64,000 bases of DNA, from the NCBI GenBank assembly GCA_963836605.1, contig CAWIKB010000009.1:992001-1056000 (forward strand), in the 5' to 3' direction. The notes beneath the pieces are model-generated. The model searched no databases. It saw only the letters and a list, made by a program, of their open reading frames with translations, and was not told the origin of the DNA. The position numbers were made by a program, and so were the translations under genes. Of the stretch, positions 50,151 to 58,145 are shown piece by piece. This stretch comes from Bog-473 sp963836605. Its GTDB lineage: Bacteria > Actinomycetota > Acidimicrobiia > Acidimicrobiales > RAAP-2. Numbering within the stretch: position 1 is the stretch's first letter; every line of letters starts with the position of its first letter.

Positions 50151-51323
50151 TCAAGACCTCCGAGTCTGAGCAAGCTTGCGGCGCCAATTTGAGATGATCA
50201 ACAAGATCGACCCACTCCCGACAAGAAGCATTGCGATCAGTACGCTCAGCGTCGTGTCAAATCCGGTAACAGCAAGTGCTGGCGTCGCACTGGTCAATAC
50301 GACGGGTTTGGCGATGGGCGCGGCAGGTTTGGTCAGGGCGACGGGATTGATGACAACTTGACTGGGTGACGTCGGGTTGATCGGCACCGTGACTGGCGTC
50401 GTGGTTGGAGTCGTTGTCGGCGGAATCGTTGTGGGCGGGATCGTGACCGGAGGAGTCGGGACGATGTCAGAGGGCACGAGTGCTTCTTCAAGAGCAAAAT
50501 ACGTCGAAGCTCCATTTGCCAATGGGATGGTGAAGAAAATGGTTCCAGACATGAAATCCGTGCTTATGTTTCCAAAGGTGTTGTCGGGACCCTCATAATC
50601 TTGAGGATCCGTGCCTCCTATCTGACCCGGGCTGCAAACCCAAGGCGGACCGGGATTGAACGTGCATGGGCCGTCTCCATCGAATCCGAAGATGGGCTGG
50701 GTAAGGCTCGAGAGAGAAATGCTCGAGACGGTCGCACCGCTGTTGTTCTGTATGCCAATCAAAGTGTCTTCGGAACTGTCGTATGGCCCTTGAGTTGGAT
50801 CAGCCAAGACGGTGACAGTGCCTCCAGGGTTGAGCACAATCAAGATCCCGCAGCTTGTATCTGCCCCCACCGCCGGGCATTGGCTGAAGGGGGGAGTACT
50901 GGCGGGTCCGGCGACCAAGACGGACGGGCTGATGCTGGACACCGATGAGTTGACCGCCGTTGACGTTGTCGGCGTCGTTGTTGGCGTTGTTGTGGGAGTG
51001 GTGGTCGGTGTCGTTGCCGGCGTGGTGGTCGGCGTGGTGGTCGGCGTCGTTGCCGGCGTTGTGGTGGGCGTCGTGGTCGGCGTCGTGGTCGGCGTCGTCG
51101 TCGGCGTTGTGGTGGGCGTCGTGGTCGGCGTTGTGGTGGGCGTCGTGGTCGGCGTCGTCGTCGGTGTCGAGGACGTGGCAGGCGTCGTCGTCGCTGTGGT
51201 GGGCGCCGTCGCCGCCGATGCGAGCGCACCTCCGCCGCCAACCACGAGAATTGTCCCGATGGCGGCGGCCATCAGAGCAGTCTGAACCCGTAGACCCGAC
51301 TTCTTTTTGCCTACCTCAAACAC
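50151..51323 (-). CDS. Sortase-type surface protein with Thr-Pro stalk and LAXTG signal
   Basis: This 390-residue exported protein has a signal peptide (TALMAAAIGTILVVGGGGAL...ASAAT), then a stalk of about sixteen TTTP/ATTP tetrapeptides. A beta-rich domain follows (LIVLNPGGTVTVLADP, EDTLIGIQNNSGATVSSISL, SGTIFFTIPLANGASTYFAL), then a second Pro/Thr linker. The C-terminal cell-wall sorting signal is LAVTGFDTT, a hydrophobic helix and the charged tail NWRRKLAQTRRS. LAXTG is the motif used by class E sortases of high-GC actinobacteria. GTG at 51323 has GGGAGG nine bases upstream. No sortase gene is present in the window. Confidence 0.82.
   Translation of the reverse strand: MFEVGKKKSGLRVQTALMAAAIGTILVVGGGGALASAATAPTTATTTPATSSTPTTTPTTTPTTTPTTTPTTTPTTTPTTTPTTTPTTTPATTPTTTPTTTPATTPTTTPTTTPTTTPTTSTAVNSSVSSISPSVLVAGPASTPPFSQCPAVGADTSCGILIVLNPGGTVTVLADPTQGPYDSSEDTLIGIQNNSGATVSSISLSSLTQPIFGFDGDGPCTFNPGPPWVCSPGQIGGTDPQDYEGPDNTFGNISTDFMSGTIFFTIPLANGASTYFALEEALVPSDIVPTPPVTIPPTTIPPTTTPTTTPVTVPINPTSPSQVVINPVALTKPAAPIAKPVVLTSATPALAVTGFDTTLSVLIAMLLVGSGSILLIISNWRRKLAQTRRS
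50970..51161 (-). repeat. 12-bp repeat array encoding (T/A)TTP units
   Basis: About sixteen tandem 12-base units, each one TTTP or ATTP tetrapeptide, differ mainly at synonymous positions (gtcgtggtcggc-like on the plus strand). They form the stalk of the surface protein. The number of units is likely to vary between strains through slippage, always in frame. Confidence 0.85.
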
Positions 51324-51939
51324 AGAAGTACACCTCCCGGTCGCGCAACGCCCATTTGATAGTAGATCAGCAAGCCCTTGCAAGCAATCATCCGAAATTG
51401 GCAAACCCAGCGATCTGTTCGGAGGTCATTGACGGCCGATACAACGTGACCTTCACTTCACGTGATGCACCGTCGTCGGCGTAAGTCTGAGCCGAGTTTC
51501 GGTGCGGTGCTGATTCTTGGCCGACCCGACCACGGATTGTCCGGTTTCGATGTACCCCATTTGGGCGACTCGGGAAACGATCTGGGCGCCCTCGGAGTGG
51601 CGCCGGGAAACCCCTCGTCGACCTCGCCTATCGAATGGGTTATCACCGGCTCCAAATCGGTAACCCCTCTCACCGCATTCTCCCGCTCGCCCGCGGTCTT
51701 GACGGGTCGAGGTACGCCGGCGGTCGTACCCGCATTACAGACGTTGTCAGGCACGCTGCACGCGTCGCCGCCCCCCGGCCGAGCGAGAAGTACTACCAAG
51801 GGTACGAACGTTCGAACCGCCACCGGCCAACTGACCCTCCGGTAATGCCACCTCTTTCGTACCGGCGTGCCACACTATGGAACTCGCGCCAGGGGCCCAG
51901 CCTGGCTCCGGTCCCCCGACGAACGGAGACGTCGTAGCA
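51324..51939. other. Intergenic region upstream of the fab cluster
   Basis: About 616 bases between the divergent surface-protein and fabD starts. A 127-codon open frame on the plus strand (51462-51845) shows no family motif, no ribosome site and unremarkable composition, so I do not call it. TTGACG at about 51429 is a possible -35 element, but I could not find a convincing partner. The stretch is less GC-rich than its surroundings. Probable promoter region for both directions. Confidence 0.45.
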
Positions 51940-53181
51940 GTGTTGGTATTCACCTTCCCAGGACAGGGCTCCCAGCGATCGGGCATGGGCGAACCGTGGG
52001 TGGACCATCCTTCGTGGGAGGTGGTCGAGGAAGCTTCGGCGGCCACCGATCGCGACCTGGCGCACCTCCTGCTGCGCGCCGAGATGGAAGAGCTGACCCA
52101 GACGGCCAACGCACAGCTGGCCACCACCGTGCTCAGCCTGGTCATCCTCGATGCCGTGGAGCGGGTCGGCCTCACCCCGGCTGCCTGCGCCGGGCACAGC
52201 CTGGGCGAGTACACGGCGTTGGTGGCCAGTGGAGCCCTGACCTTCGAGCACGGCATCGGCCTGGTGGTCGCCCGCGGCAACGCCATGGGCCGGGCGGGCG
52301 AGGAAGCGCCGGGCACGATGGCGGCCCTCCTGGGCATCGCCGACGATGACGCCGAAGCGGCCTGCCAGCGGGCCGAGGGCGACGTGTGGGTCGCCAACTA
52401 CAACGCCCCGGGTCAGGTGGTCATCGCCGGGACCCGTGACGCCGTGGCCGTGGCCGGGGCCCTGGCCAAGGAGCTGGGCGCCAAGAAGGTCATGCCCATG
52501 GCCGTCTCCGGCGCCTTCCACACCCCCCTCATGCGGGGGGCCCGAGGCCCCCTGCGCGACGCGCTCACCAAGGTGAACTTCCACGCCCCCGAGGTCCGGG
52601 TCGTGGCCAATGTCGATGCCCGCGTCCACGACGATCCGGCTGATTGGCCGGGCCTCCTCTCGGCCCAGCTGTGCAGCCCGGTGCGCTGGCGTCAGACGCT
52701 GGAGACCTTTGCCGGGCTGGGCCTGACCTCGCTGGTCGAGTTGGGCCCGGGGGCGGTGCTGAGCGGACTGGCCAAACGGAGCCTGCCCGAGATCCAGTCC
52801 CTGTCGGTGACCAAGCCGGCCGACCTCGATACCTTGATGGACACCATCGGGACGGCCGGCACCTGGCGCGCCGAGCCCGCCCTGCACCAGGGCGAGCACC
52901 TCTACATGTCCGAGCGCGTCGTGGTCAGCCCGGGGGGCGGCATCTTCGCTCCCGAGAATTCGTTGCGGGCACCGGGCACCGGCCTGCTCCCGGGCACCGA
53001 CAACGGCCCCGAGGGTGGATCGAGCTCGGAGGTGGACGTGGGCGACCTCATCGGACGGGTCGGCATCACCGAGGTGCGCACGCCCTTCGCCGGTCAGGTG
53101 ATCCGCTGGCTCGCGGTCGCCGGGGAACGGGTGCAGGACGGCCAACCTCTGGTGTGGCTGCGTGTCCCGGACGCGCCCTGA
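51940..53181 (+). CDS. fabD: Malonyl-CoA:ACP transacylase with C-terminal biotinyl/lipoyl-like domain
   Basis: This 413-residue protein has a FabD core at residues 1-300: oxyanion-loop FTFPGQGSQ, nucleophile Ser87 in GHSLGEYTAL, Arg in VVARGNAMG, His in VSGAFHTPLM and VELGPGAVLSGL. It loads malonyl groups onto ACP. After a linker, residues about 330-413 (RVVVSPGGGIFAP ... VDVGDLIGRVGITEVRTPFAGQVIRWLAVAGERVQDGQPLVWLRV) look like a barrel-sandwich hybrid of the biotinyl/lipoyl type, without the modifiable Lys. GTG at 51940 has GGAGA ten bases upstream; the ATG at 51877 has none. The stop overlaps fabG by one base. Confidence 0.9.
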   Translation: MLVFTFPGQGSQRSGMGEPWVDHPSWEVVEEASAATDRDLAHLLLRAEMEELTQTANAQLATTVLSLVILDAVERVGLTPAACAGHSLGEYTALVASGALTFEHGIGLVVARGNAMGRAGEEAPGTMAALLGIADDDAEAACQRAEGDVWVANYNAPGQVVIAGTRDAVAVAGALAKELGAKKVMPMAVSGAFHTPLMRGARGPLRDALTKVNFHAPEVRVVANVDARVHDDPADWPGLLSAQLCSPVRWRQTLETFAGLGLTSLVELGPGAVLSGLAKRSLPEIQSLSVTKPADLDTLMDTIGTAGTWRAEPALHQGEHLYMSERVVVSPGGGIFAPENSLRAPGTGLLPGTDNGPEGGSSSEVDVGDLIGRVGITEVRTPFAGQVIRWLAVAGERVQDGQPLVWLRVPDAP

Positions 53182-53924
53182 TGGCGGTCGTCCTGGTCAC
53201 CGGCGGCAACCGGGGCATCGGTGCCGCCTGCGTGCGGTGGTTCCTGGCCAACGGGGACCAGGTGGCGTCCACCCACCGGTCCGCCGACCCTCCCCCGCCA
53301 CCCCAGGGCCCCGGCGCCGACCCCACCGCCTTGGACAGCCGCTACCTCCCGGTGCGCTGTGACGTCACCGACGCCACCCTGGTCGAATCTGCGTTCGCCG
53401 CCATCGAGGACCACTGGGGCCCGGTCGAGGTGCTCGTGGCCAACGCAGGCATCACGCGTGACGGGCTGGTCATGCGCATGAGCGAGGAAGCCTTCAGCGA
53501 GGTCATCGAGGCCAATCTCACCGGTTCCTTCCGGGTGGCCAAGCGGGCCATCGCCAAGATGCTGCGCCTGCACCACGGCCGGATCGTCTTCCTCTCCTCG
53601 GTGGGCGCCTACGTCGGCCTGCCCGGTCAGGCCAACTACGCGGCATCCAAGGCCGGTCTGGTCGGCATGGCGCGGGCCATGGCCCGCGAGGTGGGCAGCC
53701 GCCACATCACCGTCAACGTGGTCGCCCCCGGCCTGGTCGACACCGACATGACGGTTGCCCTGGGGGAGGACCGGGTCGCCCTCATGACGTCCCAGGTCCC
53801 GCTGGGGCGGGCCGGGACCGTCGAGGACGTGGCGGGGGTGGTCGGGTTCCTGGCCTCGGAGCCCGCGGCGTACATCACCGGTGCGGTCATCCCGGTGGAC
53901 GGTGGCCTCGGCATGGGCCTCTAG
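53181..53924 (+). CDS. fabG: 3-Oxoacyl-ACP reductase
   Basis: This 247-residue short-chain dehydrogenase reduces beta-ketoacyl-ACP with NADPH. The N terminus VVLVTGGNRGIGAACVRWF is the TGxxxGIG cofactor loop. Catalytic residues are Asn in EANLTGSFR, Ser in VFLSSVGAYVG, and Tyr/Lys in NYAASKAGLVG. APGLVDTDM and GAVIPVDGGLGMGL complete the FabG signature. A Pro-rich insertion after the second strand (ADPPPPPQGPGADPT) is unusual for FabG. Its ATG overlaps the fabD stop (TGATG), and acpP follows 33 bases later. Confidence 0.93.
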   Translation: MAVVLVTGGNRGIGAACVRWFLANGDQVASTHRSADPPPPPQGPGADPTALDSRYLPVRCDVTDATLVESAFAAIEDHWGPVEVLVANAGITRDGLVMRMSEEAFSEVIEANLTGSFRVAKRAIAKMLRLHHGRIVFLSSVGAYVGLPGQANYAASKAGLVGMARAMAREVGSRHITVNVVAPGLVDTDMTVALGEDRVALMTSQVPLGRAGTVEDVAGVVGFLASEPAAYITGAVIPVDGGLGMGL

Positions 53925-53957
53925 AGTTTCGGAAACCCAAGAGAACAAGGAGACAGT

Positions 53958-54197
53958 GTGGACAGCGACGCAGCGTTCGAGAAGTTTCGCGAGTGCGCCG
54001 TAGAGGTACTGCAGGTACCAGCGGAGAAGATCACCAAAGAGGCCAAGTTCGCCGATGACCTCGACGCCGATAGTCTCGATCTGGTGGAACTGGTCATGGC
54101 CCTCGAAGAGGCGTTCGACATCACCGTGGAGGAGAGCGAGTTGGAGGACATCTCCACCATCGGGCAGGCGTTCGACCTGATCTCCGGCAAGCTCTGA
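53958..54197 (+). CDS. acpP: Acyl carrier protein
   Basis: This 79-residue acidic carrier has the phosphopantetheine site Ser39 in DLDADSLDLVELVM, flanked by the usual helix II. VEESELEDISTIGQAFDLI is helix III and the following segment. It carries growing acyl chains between fab enzymes. GTG start with AAGGAG five bases upstream, a strong site. The stop overlaps the fabF ATG by one base (TGATG). Length and sequence are typical of type II fatty-acid synthesis ACP. Confidence 0.96.
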   Translation: MDSDAAFEKFRECAVEVLQVPAEKITKEAKFADDLDADSLDLVELVMALEEAFDITVEESELEDISTIGQAFDLISGKL

Positions 54198-55396
54198 TGC
54201 AATTGGGCCTGGGGCCGAGCGGTCCCGTTCCAGGACGACGGGTCGCCGTCACCGGGCTCGGTGCGGTCACCTGTTGCGGCACCGGTGTCGAGGCGCTGTG
54301 GGAGGGGCTCCTCAACCCCTCGGTCGTCGGGGGCGAGGCGCGCGGCTTCGATCCCGAACGCTGGTTCGGGGCCAAGGAGGTCCGCCAGATCGATCGCTTC
54401 GCCCAGTTCAGCATCGCGGCCGCCGATATGGCGGTGCAGGACGCCGGAGCCATCGACGCCGATCCGGCCAAAGCCGGTGTCATCTTCGCCACCGGCGTGG
54501 GGGGCTTCGAGACCCTGGCCGACCAAGTCGGCGTCTACAACGAGAAAGGTGCCCGCCGGGTCTCACCGCGCCTGGTCCCGATGATGATGGCCAACGCCGG
54601 GGCGGCGGGGATCTCCATGCGCCTGGGCTGGCACGGGCCCTCCGAGGTGATCGTCACCGCCTGCGCGGCCGGAACCCACTCCATCGGGGCCGCCGCCCGC
54701 CTGGTGGCCTCGGGTCGCTGCGAGGTCGCCATCGGTGGAGGAGCCGAGGCTGCGCTGCACCCGGTATCGGTGGCGGCGTTCACCAACATGACCGCTCTGT
54801 CCACCTCGGGGCACTCGCGGCCGTTCGACGCCCGACGCGACGGTTTCGTCATGACCGAGGGAGGGGCCGCGCTCGTCCTCGAGGACTGGGAGCGAGCCGT
54901 GGCCCGGGGGGCCACGATCTATGCCGAACTGGCCGGAGCCGCCAGCACGGCCGACGCGCACCACATCACCGCCCCCTCACCCGACGGTGCCGGTGCCGTG
55001 GCGTGTATGGAACTCGCTCTCGCCGACGCCGGCATCGAGTCCGCCGACGTCGGCCACATCAATGCGCACGGGACCTCCACCCCCCTCAACGACCTGGCCG
55101 AGTCCCGCGCCATCAACAAGGTGTTCGGCGAGCCCGGTCCCCTGGTCACCTCCACCAAGGGGGTGACCGGACACGGGCTGGCCGCGGCCGGGGCCATCGA
55201 AGCCGTGGCCTCGGTGCTCACCATCCACCACGCCACCATCCCTCCCACGGCCGGTTACGAGCAGCACGATCCCGAGATCTCCCTCGACATCGTCCATGGC
55301 GACCCCCGCCCCTGGGAGCCCTCTTCCGTGCTGTCGAATTCATTCGGCTTCGGCGGTCACAACGGCTGCCTCGTGTTCCGGCCGCCCCAGGCCTGA
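54197..55396 (+). CDS. fabF: 3-Oxoacyl-ACP synthase II
   Basis: This 399-residue KAS II condenses acyl-ACP with malonyl-ACP. The catalytic Cys156 lies in VTACAAGTHSIG. The two histidines are in INAHGTSTPLND and VTSTKGVTGHGLAAAG, the latter also carrying the conserved Lys. NSFGFGGHNGCLVF is the C-terminal glycine loop. It is about 15 residues shorter than E. coli FabF. It is the last gene of fabD-fabG-acpP-fabF and directly coupled to acpP. fabH, accA/D and the dehydratase are absent from the window. Confidence 0.94.
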   Translation: MQLGLGPSGPVPGRRVAVTGLGAVTCCGTGVEALWEGLLNPSVVGGEARGFDPERWFGAKEVRQIDRFAQFSIAAADMAVQDAGAIDADPAKAGVIFATGVGGFETLADQVGVYNEKGARRVSPRLVPMMMANAGAAGISMRLGWHGPSEVIVTACAAGTHSIGAAARLVASGRCEVAIGGGAEAALHPVSVAAFTNMTALSTSGHSRPFDARRDGFVMTEGGAALVLEDWERAVARGATIYAELAGAASTADAHHITAPSPDGAGAVACMELALADAGIESADVGHINAHGTSTPLNDLAESRAINKVFGEPGPLVTSTKGVTGHGLAAAGAIEAVASVLTIHHATIPPTAGYEQHDPEISLDIVHGDPRPWEPSSVLSNSFGFGGHNGCLVFRPPQA

Positions 55397-55414
55397 CCGG
55401 GCCCAGGCGCGGAC

Positions 55415-56296
55415 ATGACCACGTGGACCGCGGCCGACATACCTGACCAGAGCGGGCGGACCTGCGTCGTCACCGGCGCCAACAGCGGGCTCGGCGCGGT
55501 CATCGCCACGGAACTGGCTCGGGCTGGTGCACATGTCATCGTGGCCTGCCGCGACACCACCAAGGGCGAGCAGGCCGCCGCGGCCATGCCGGGGACCCCA
55601 GAGGTACGGCGCCTCGATCTGGCCGACCTGGCCTCGGTCCGAGAGTTTGCCGGTGGACTGGGCGAGATCGCCGTGCTGGTGAACAACGCGGGCGTGATGG
55701 CCACGCCGAAGGGTCGAACCAAGGACGGCTTCGAGCTGCAGATCGGTACGAACCACCTCGGCCACTTCGCCCTCACCGGCCTCTTGTCGGATCGGATCAC
55801 CGACCGGGTCGTGACGATGTCGAGCGTGGCGCACCGGATGGGCCACGTCGACCTGCAGGATCTCAATTGGGATCGCCGCCGCTATCACCGCTGGGGGGCG
55901 TACGGCCAGTCGAAGTTGGCCAACCTCCACTTCACCTACCAGTTGGAACGTCGATTCGCCCGGGCGGGCTCGGCCCGTACCGCACTGGCGGCCCATCCCG
56001 GGTACGCGGCCACCAACCTGCAGTCCCACACCGACTCCATCCAGGACCGGATCATGGATGTCGGCAACCGCCTCATTGCGCAGAGCGCCCAGATGGGGGC
56101 CCTTCCCGCTCTCTACGCGGCCACCGACCCGACGCTTCCCGGTGCTTCCTTCGTCGGGCCTGACGGGCCCTTCGAGCAACGCGGCCACCCCACCATCGTC
56201 CGCTCGAGCAAGCGCTCCTACGACGAGGCCACCGCCGCCGCACTGTGGACCCTCTCCGAGACGCTCACCGGCGTCACGTTCGAGCCTTCCTCGTGA
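55415..56296 (+). CDS. Retinol-dehydrogenase-like short-chain dehydrogenase
   Basis: This 293-residue SDR has the cofactor motif CVVTGANSGLGAVIATEL, VACRDTTKGEQAA, VNNAGVMATPKG, NHLGHFALTGLL, catalytic Ser in VTMSSVAHRMG and Tyr/Lys in AYGQSKLANLHF. The pattern matches the RDH/WWOX-type oxidoreductases common in actinobacteria. The substrate is unknown. It starts 18 bases after fabF on the same strand and may be co-transcribed, but the family is not a regular fab partner. Confidence 0.85.
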   Translation: MTTWTAADIPDQSGRTCVVTGANSGLGAVIATELARAGAHVIVACRDTTKGEQAAAAMPGTPEVRRLDLADLASVREFAGGLGEIAVLVNNAGVMATPKGRTKDGFELQIGTNHLGHFALTGLLSDRITDRVVTMSSVAHRMGHVDLQDLNWDRRRYHRWGAYGQSKLANLHFTYQLERRFARAGSARTALAAHPGYAATNLQSHTDSIQDRIMDVGNRLIAQSAQMGALPALYAATDPTLPGASFVGPDGPFEQRGHPTIVRSSKRSYDEATAAALWTLSETLTGVTFEPSS

Positions 56297-56305
56297 TGGC
56301 GTCGC

Positions 56306-57271
56306 CTATTCCCTGAGGAGTTCGATGACGCGGGTCATCGCTTCGAGGTCCTTCTCGAACACGGTCAGGTACGAGACGCCGCATTGCTCCCGTTGCTGCC
56401 GTAGCTGTTCGGCGATGTGATCCGCCGTTCCGAAGAGGCCGTACGGTGAGGCCAGGAGATCGTCAACGCTCAGCGTCGGCAACAGAGGCTGAACCGCCCG
56501 CGCCGCGGCCCGACGGTCACCCGTGATGCTGACGCCCTGGATGAGCGTGCTCAGCTCGAGCTGGTCGAACCGATCGCCCGCCGCGGCGCGCACCCACCCG
56601 ATCTGGGTCTCGAGGCCATCACGGGTGAAGTGCGTCGGGTCCACGTTCGACTCACCCTCTACCTGGCTGAAGCCCGTGAAGCTGACGATGTCGGCCCATC
56701 GAGCGGCAGTCGCCAGCACGCCGCGTCCGTTGCCCCCGATGAGCAGGGGCAGGGGCTTCTGGAGCGGCAAGGGGAAGCAGCGCAGAGCATCGACGCGGGA
56801 GTGCTGTCCCGAGTACGTGAGCGCCTCGCCACTCCAGAGGCGCCGGATGACCTCGGCGGCCTCGGACAGCCGCGCCACCCGCGTGCGGGGCGGGTCGAAC
56901 GACAGGCCGGCTGCGTCGTACTCGGACTTCATGTGGCCGGCTCCCAGTCCCAGCTCCAGTCGTCCGTCGGTCAGGAGATCGATGGTCGCGGCCTCTCTGG
57001 CCAACACGACCGGATGGCGGAAGTCGTTGTTGAGCACGAGCGTCCCCACGCGCAGGCGGTCGGTCGCCTCTGCCGCCGCGAGCAGCGGCACCAGGGGTGA
57101 CAACATCCCGTCAACCAGGTGGTCGGCTGTCAGCAGCGTGTCGAACCCGGCCGACTCGGCCCGCCGGGCCTTTTGACGCCACTCCTCGCGCGTCGAAGCC
57201 CCCCTGATGGAAAGGCCAAAGCGGAAGGGACCTGCCGTCGCGACCGAAGCCATTCCCTGAGAATCACCCAC
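56306..57271 (-). CDS. LLM-class, probably F420-dependent, oxidoreductase
   Basis: This 321-residue TIM-barrel protein of the luciferase-like monooxygenase superfamily has FRFGLSIRGASTREEW, FDTLLTADHLVDGMLSPL, LRVGTLVLNNDFRHPVVLAR, LLTDGRLELGLGAGHMKSEY and PLLIGGNGRGVLATAARWAD. This group is usually F420-dependent in actinobacteria; the cofactor is inferred from the family. The GTG at 57271 has GGAGG four bases upstream, and that GGAGG lies within the last of four short direct repeats. Substrate unknown. Confidence 0.85.
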   Translation of the reverse strand: MGDSQGMASVATAGPFRFGLSIRGASTREEWRQKARRAESAGFDTLLTADHLVDGMLSPLVPLLAAAEATDRLRVGTLVLNNDFRHPVVLAREAATIDLLTDGRLELGLGAGHMKSEYDAAGLSFDPPRTRVARLSEAAEVIRRLWSGEALTYSGQHSRVDALRCFPLPLQKPLPLLIGGNGRGVLATAARWADIVSFTGFSQVEGESNVDPTHFTRDGLETQIGWVRAAAGDRFDQLELSTLIQGVSITGDRRAAARAVQPLLPTLSVDDLLASPYGLFGTADHIAEQLRQQREQCGVSYLTVFEKDLEAMTRVIELLRE

Positions 57272-57341
57272 CCTCCAGAGTCAACCACCCTTCAAGAGTC
57301 AACTCACCCAGCAGAGTCAACAACTCCGCAGAGTCAACGAC
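57272..57341 (-). repeat. Four direct repeats (GTTGACTC, ~18-bp period) upstream of the LLM gene
   Basis: Read on the minus strand, GTTGACTC occurs four times at 18, 18 and 17-base spacing (plus-strand GAGTCAAC at 57278, 57296, 57314 and 57331), followed each time by a related T/G-rich half. The array fills the gap between the HAD stop, which lies in the first unit, and the LLM start, whose ribosome site lies in the last. It could be an operator array or repeated -35-like boxes (TTGACT). Confidence 0.75.
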
Positions 57342-58011
57342 CCAGCAGGAGCGCCGGCAGTATCTGCATGCGGTCGAAGACGACCGCCGTACCGAGGGCC
57401 AGACGGGCTCCACTGGTCACGCCCCCGGCAAAGGCGAACACGGCCATCCCGGCGGCCACTCCCGCGCTGACCCCGGAGACGCTGTCCTCGATCACGGCGC
57501 AGCGCCCGGGCGGGACACCCATCTTCTCGGCGGCGTGCAGGAAGATATCGGGAGCCGGCTTGCCGCGCGCCACCTCGTCCGCGCTGAAGATGCGGCCCTC
57601 GAATCGCTCGAAGAGGCCGGTGAGGCCCAGCGTGAACCGCATCCTCTCTTGACTGCCGCTCGAGGCGACACAGGTCGCGGTCCCGGTCTCCTCGATCACG
57701 GCGAGAGCCTCCACGACACCGGGAACGGGAACGAGCTCACGCCCGAAGACCTCTTGGTAGCGGGTCTCGAATTCCGCCTCCCAGTCAACGCTCCGCCCCA
57801 GCTGGCGCTCGATCTGGCCGTGCATGTACGACGCCGAGCGTCCGACGAAACGCTCCACGATGTCCGCTTCGGTCAGGGGCCAGCCGAGGCCGCAGAGGAT
57901 CTCCGCCTCGACGCGCACGGCCAGCCGCTCGCTGTCCACCAGAACCCCGTCGCAATCAAAGATGACCAGGTCAAAGGGGTATTCGGCCGGTACTGCTGCT
58001 GCATCCGTCAT
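57334..58011 (-). CDS. HAD-superfamily phosphatase, beta-phosphoglucomutase-like
   Basis: This 225-residue HAD subfamily IA protein has nucleophile Asp19 and Asp21 in VIFDCDGVLVDSE, a helical cap (EADIVERFVGRSASYMHGQI), motif II CVASSGSQERM, motif III Lys in ARGKPAPDIFL and motif IV VIEDSVSGVSAG. Family members dephosphorylate or isomerise sugar phosphates; which one applies here is not visible. Divergent from DedA and followed by the repeat array and the LLM gene on the same strand. Confidence 0.88.
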   Translation of the reverse strand: MTDAAAVPAEYPFDLVIFDCDGVLVDSERLAVRVEAEILCGLGWPLTEADIVERFVGRSASYMHGQIERQLGRSVDWEAEFETRYQEVFGRELVPVPGVVEALAVIEETGTATCVASSGSQERMRFTLGLTGLFERFEGRIFSADEVARGKPAPDIFLHAAEKMGVPPGRCAVIEDSVSGVSAGVAAGMAVFAFAGGVTSGARLALGTAVVFDRMQILPALLLGR

Positions 58012-58145
58012 GACATTGTGCGCTTCGGCGATGATGGTCGGGGTTGATCACTGGGTGTCCGGGGCGACTCTCCACCGGTGGCCCCGTGACCAGATCGCTA
58101 CTCTCTACCCTTTCACGACACCGTCCAAGCTGGAGGCAGCCTGCA

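Noticed and set aside
50970..51161. Repeat array considered as a CRISPR
   Set aside because: Units are 12 bases with no spacers, stay in frame and encode TTTP; they lie inside a signal-peptide protein.
43652..51323. An intact integrative element using tRNA-Leu as attachment site
   Set aside because: I see no integrase gene and no second copy of the tRNA 3' end in the window; only a transposase remnant.
51462..51845. A 127-codon open frame in the gap before fabD
   Set aside because: No ribosome site, no recognisable motif and non-coding-like composition.
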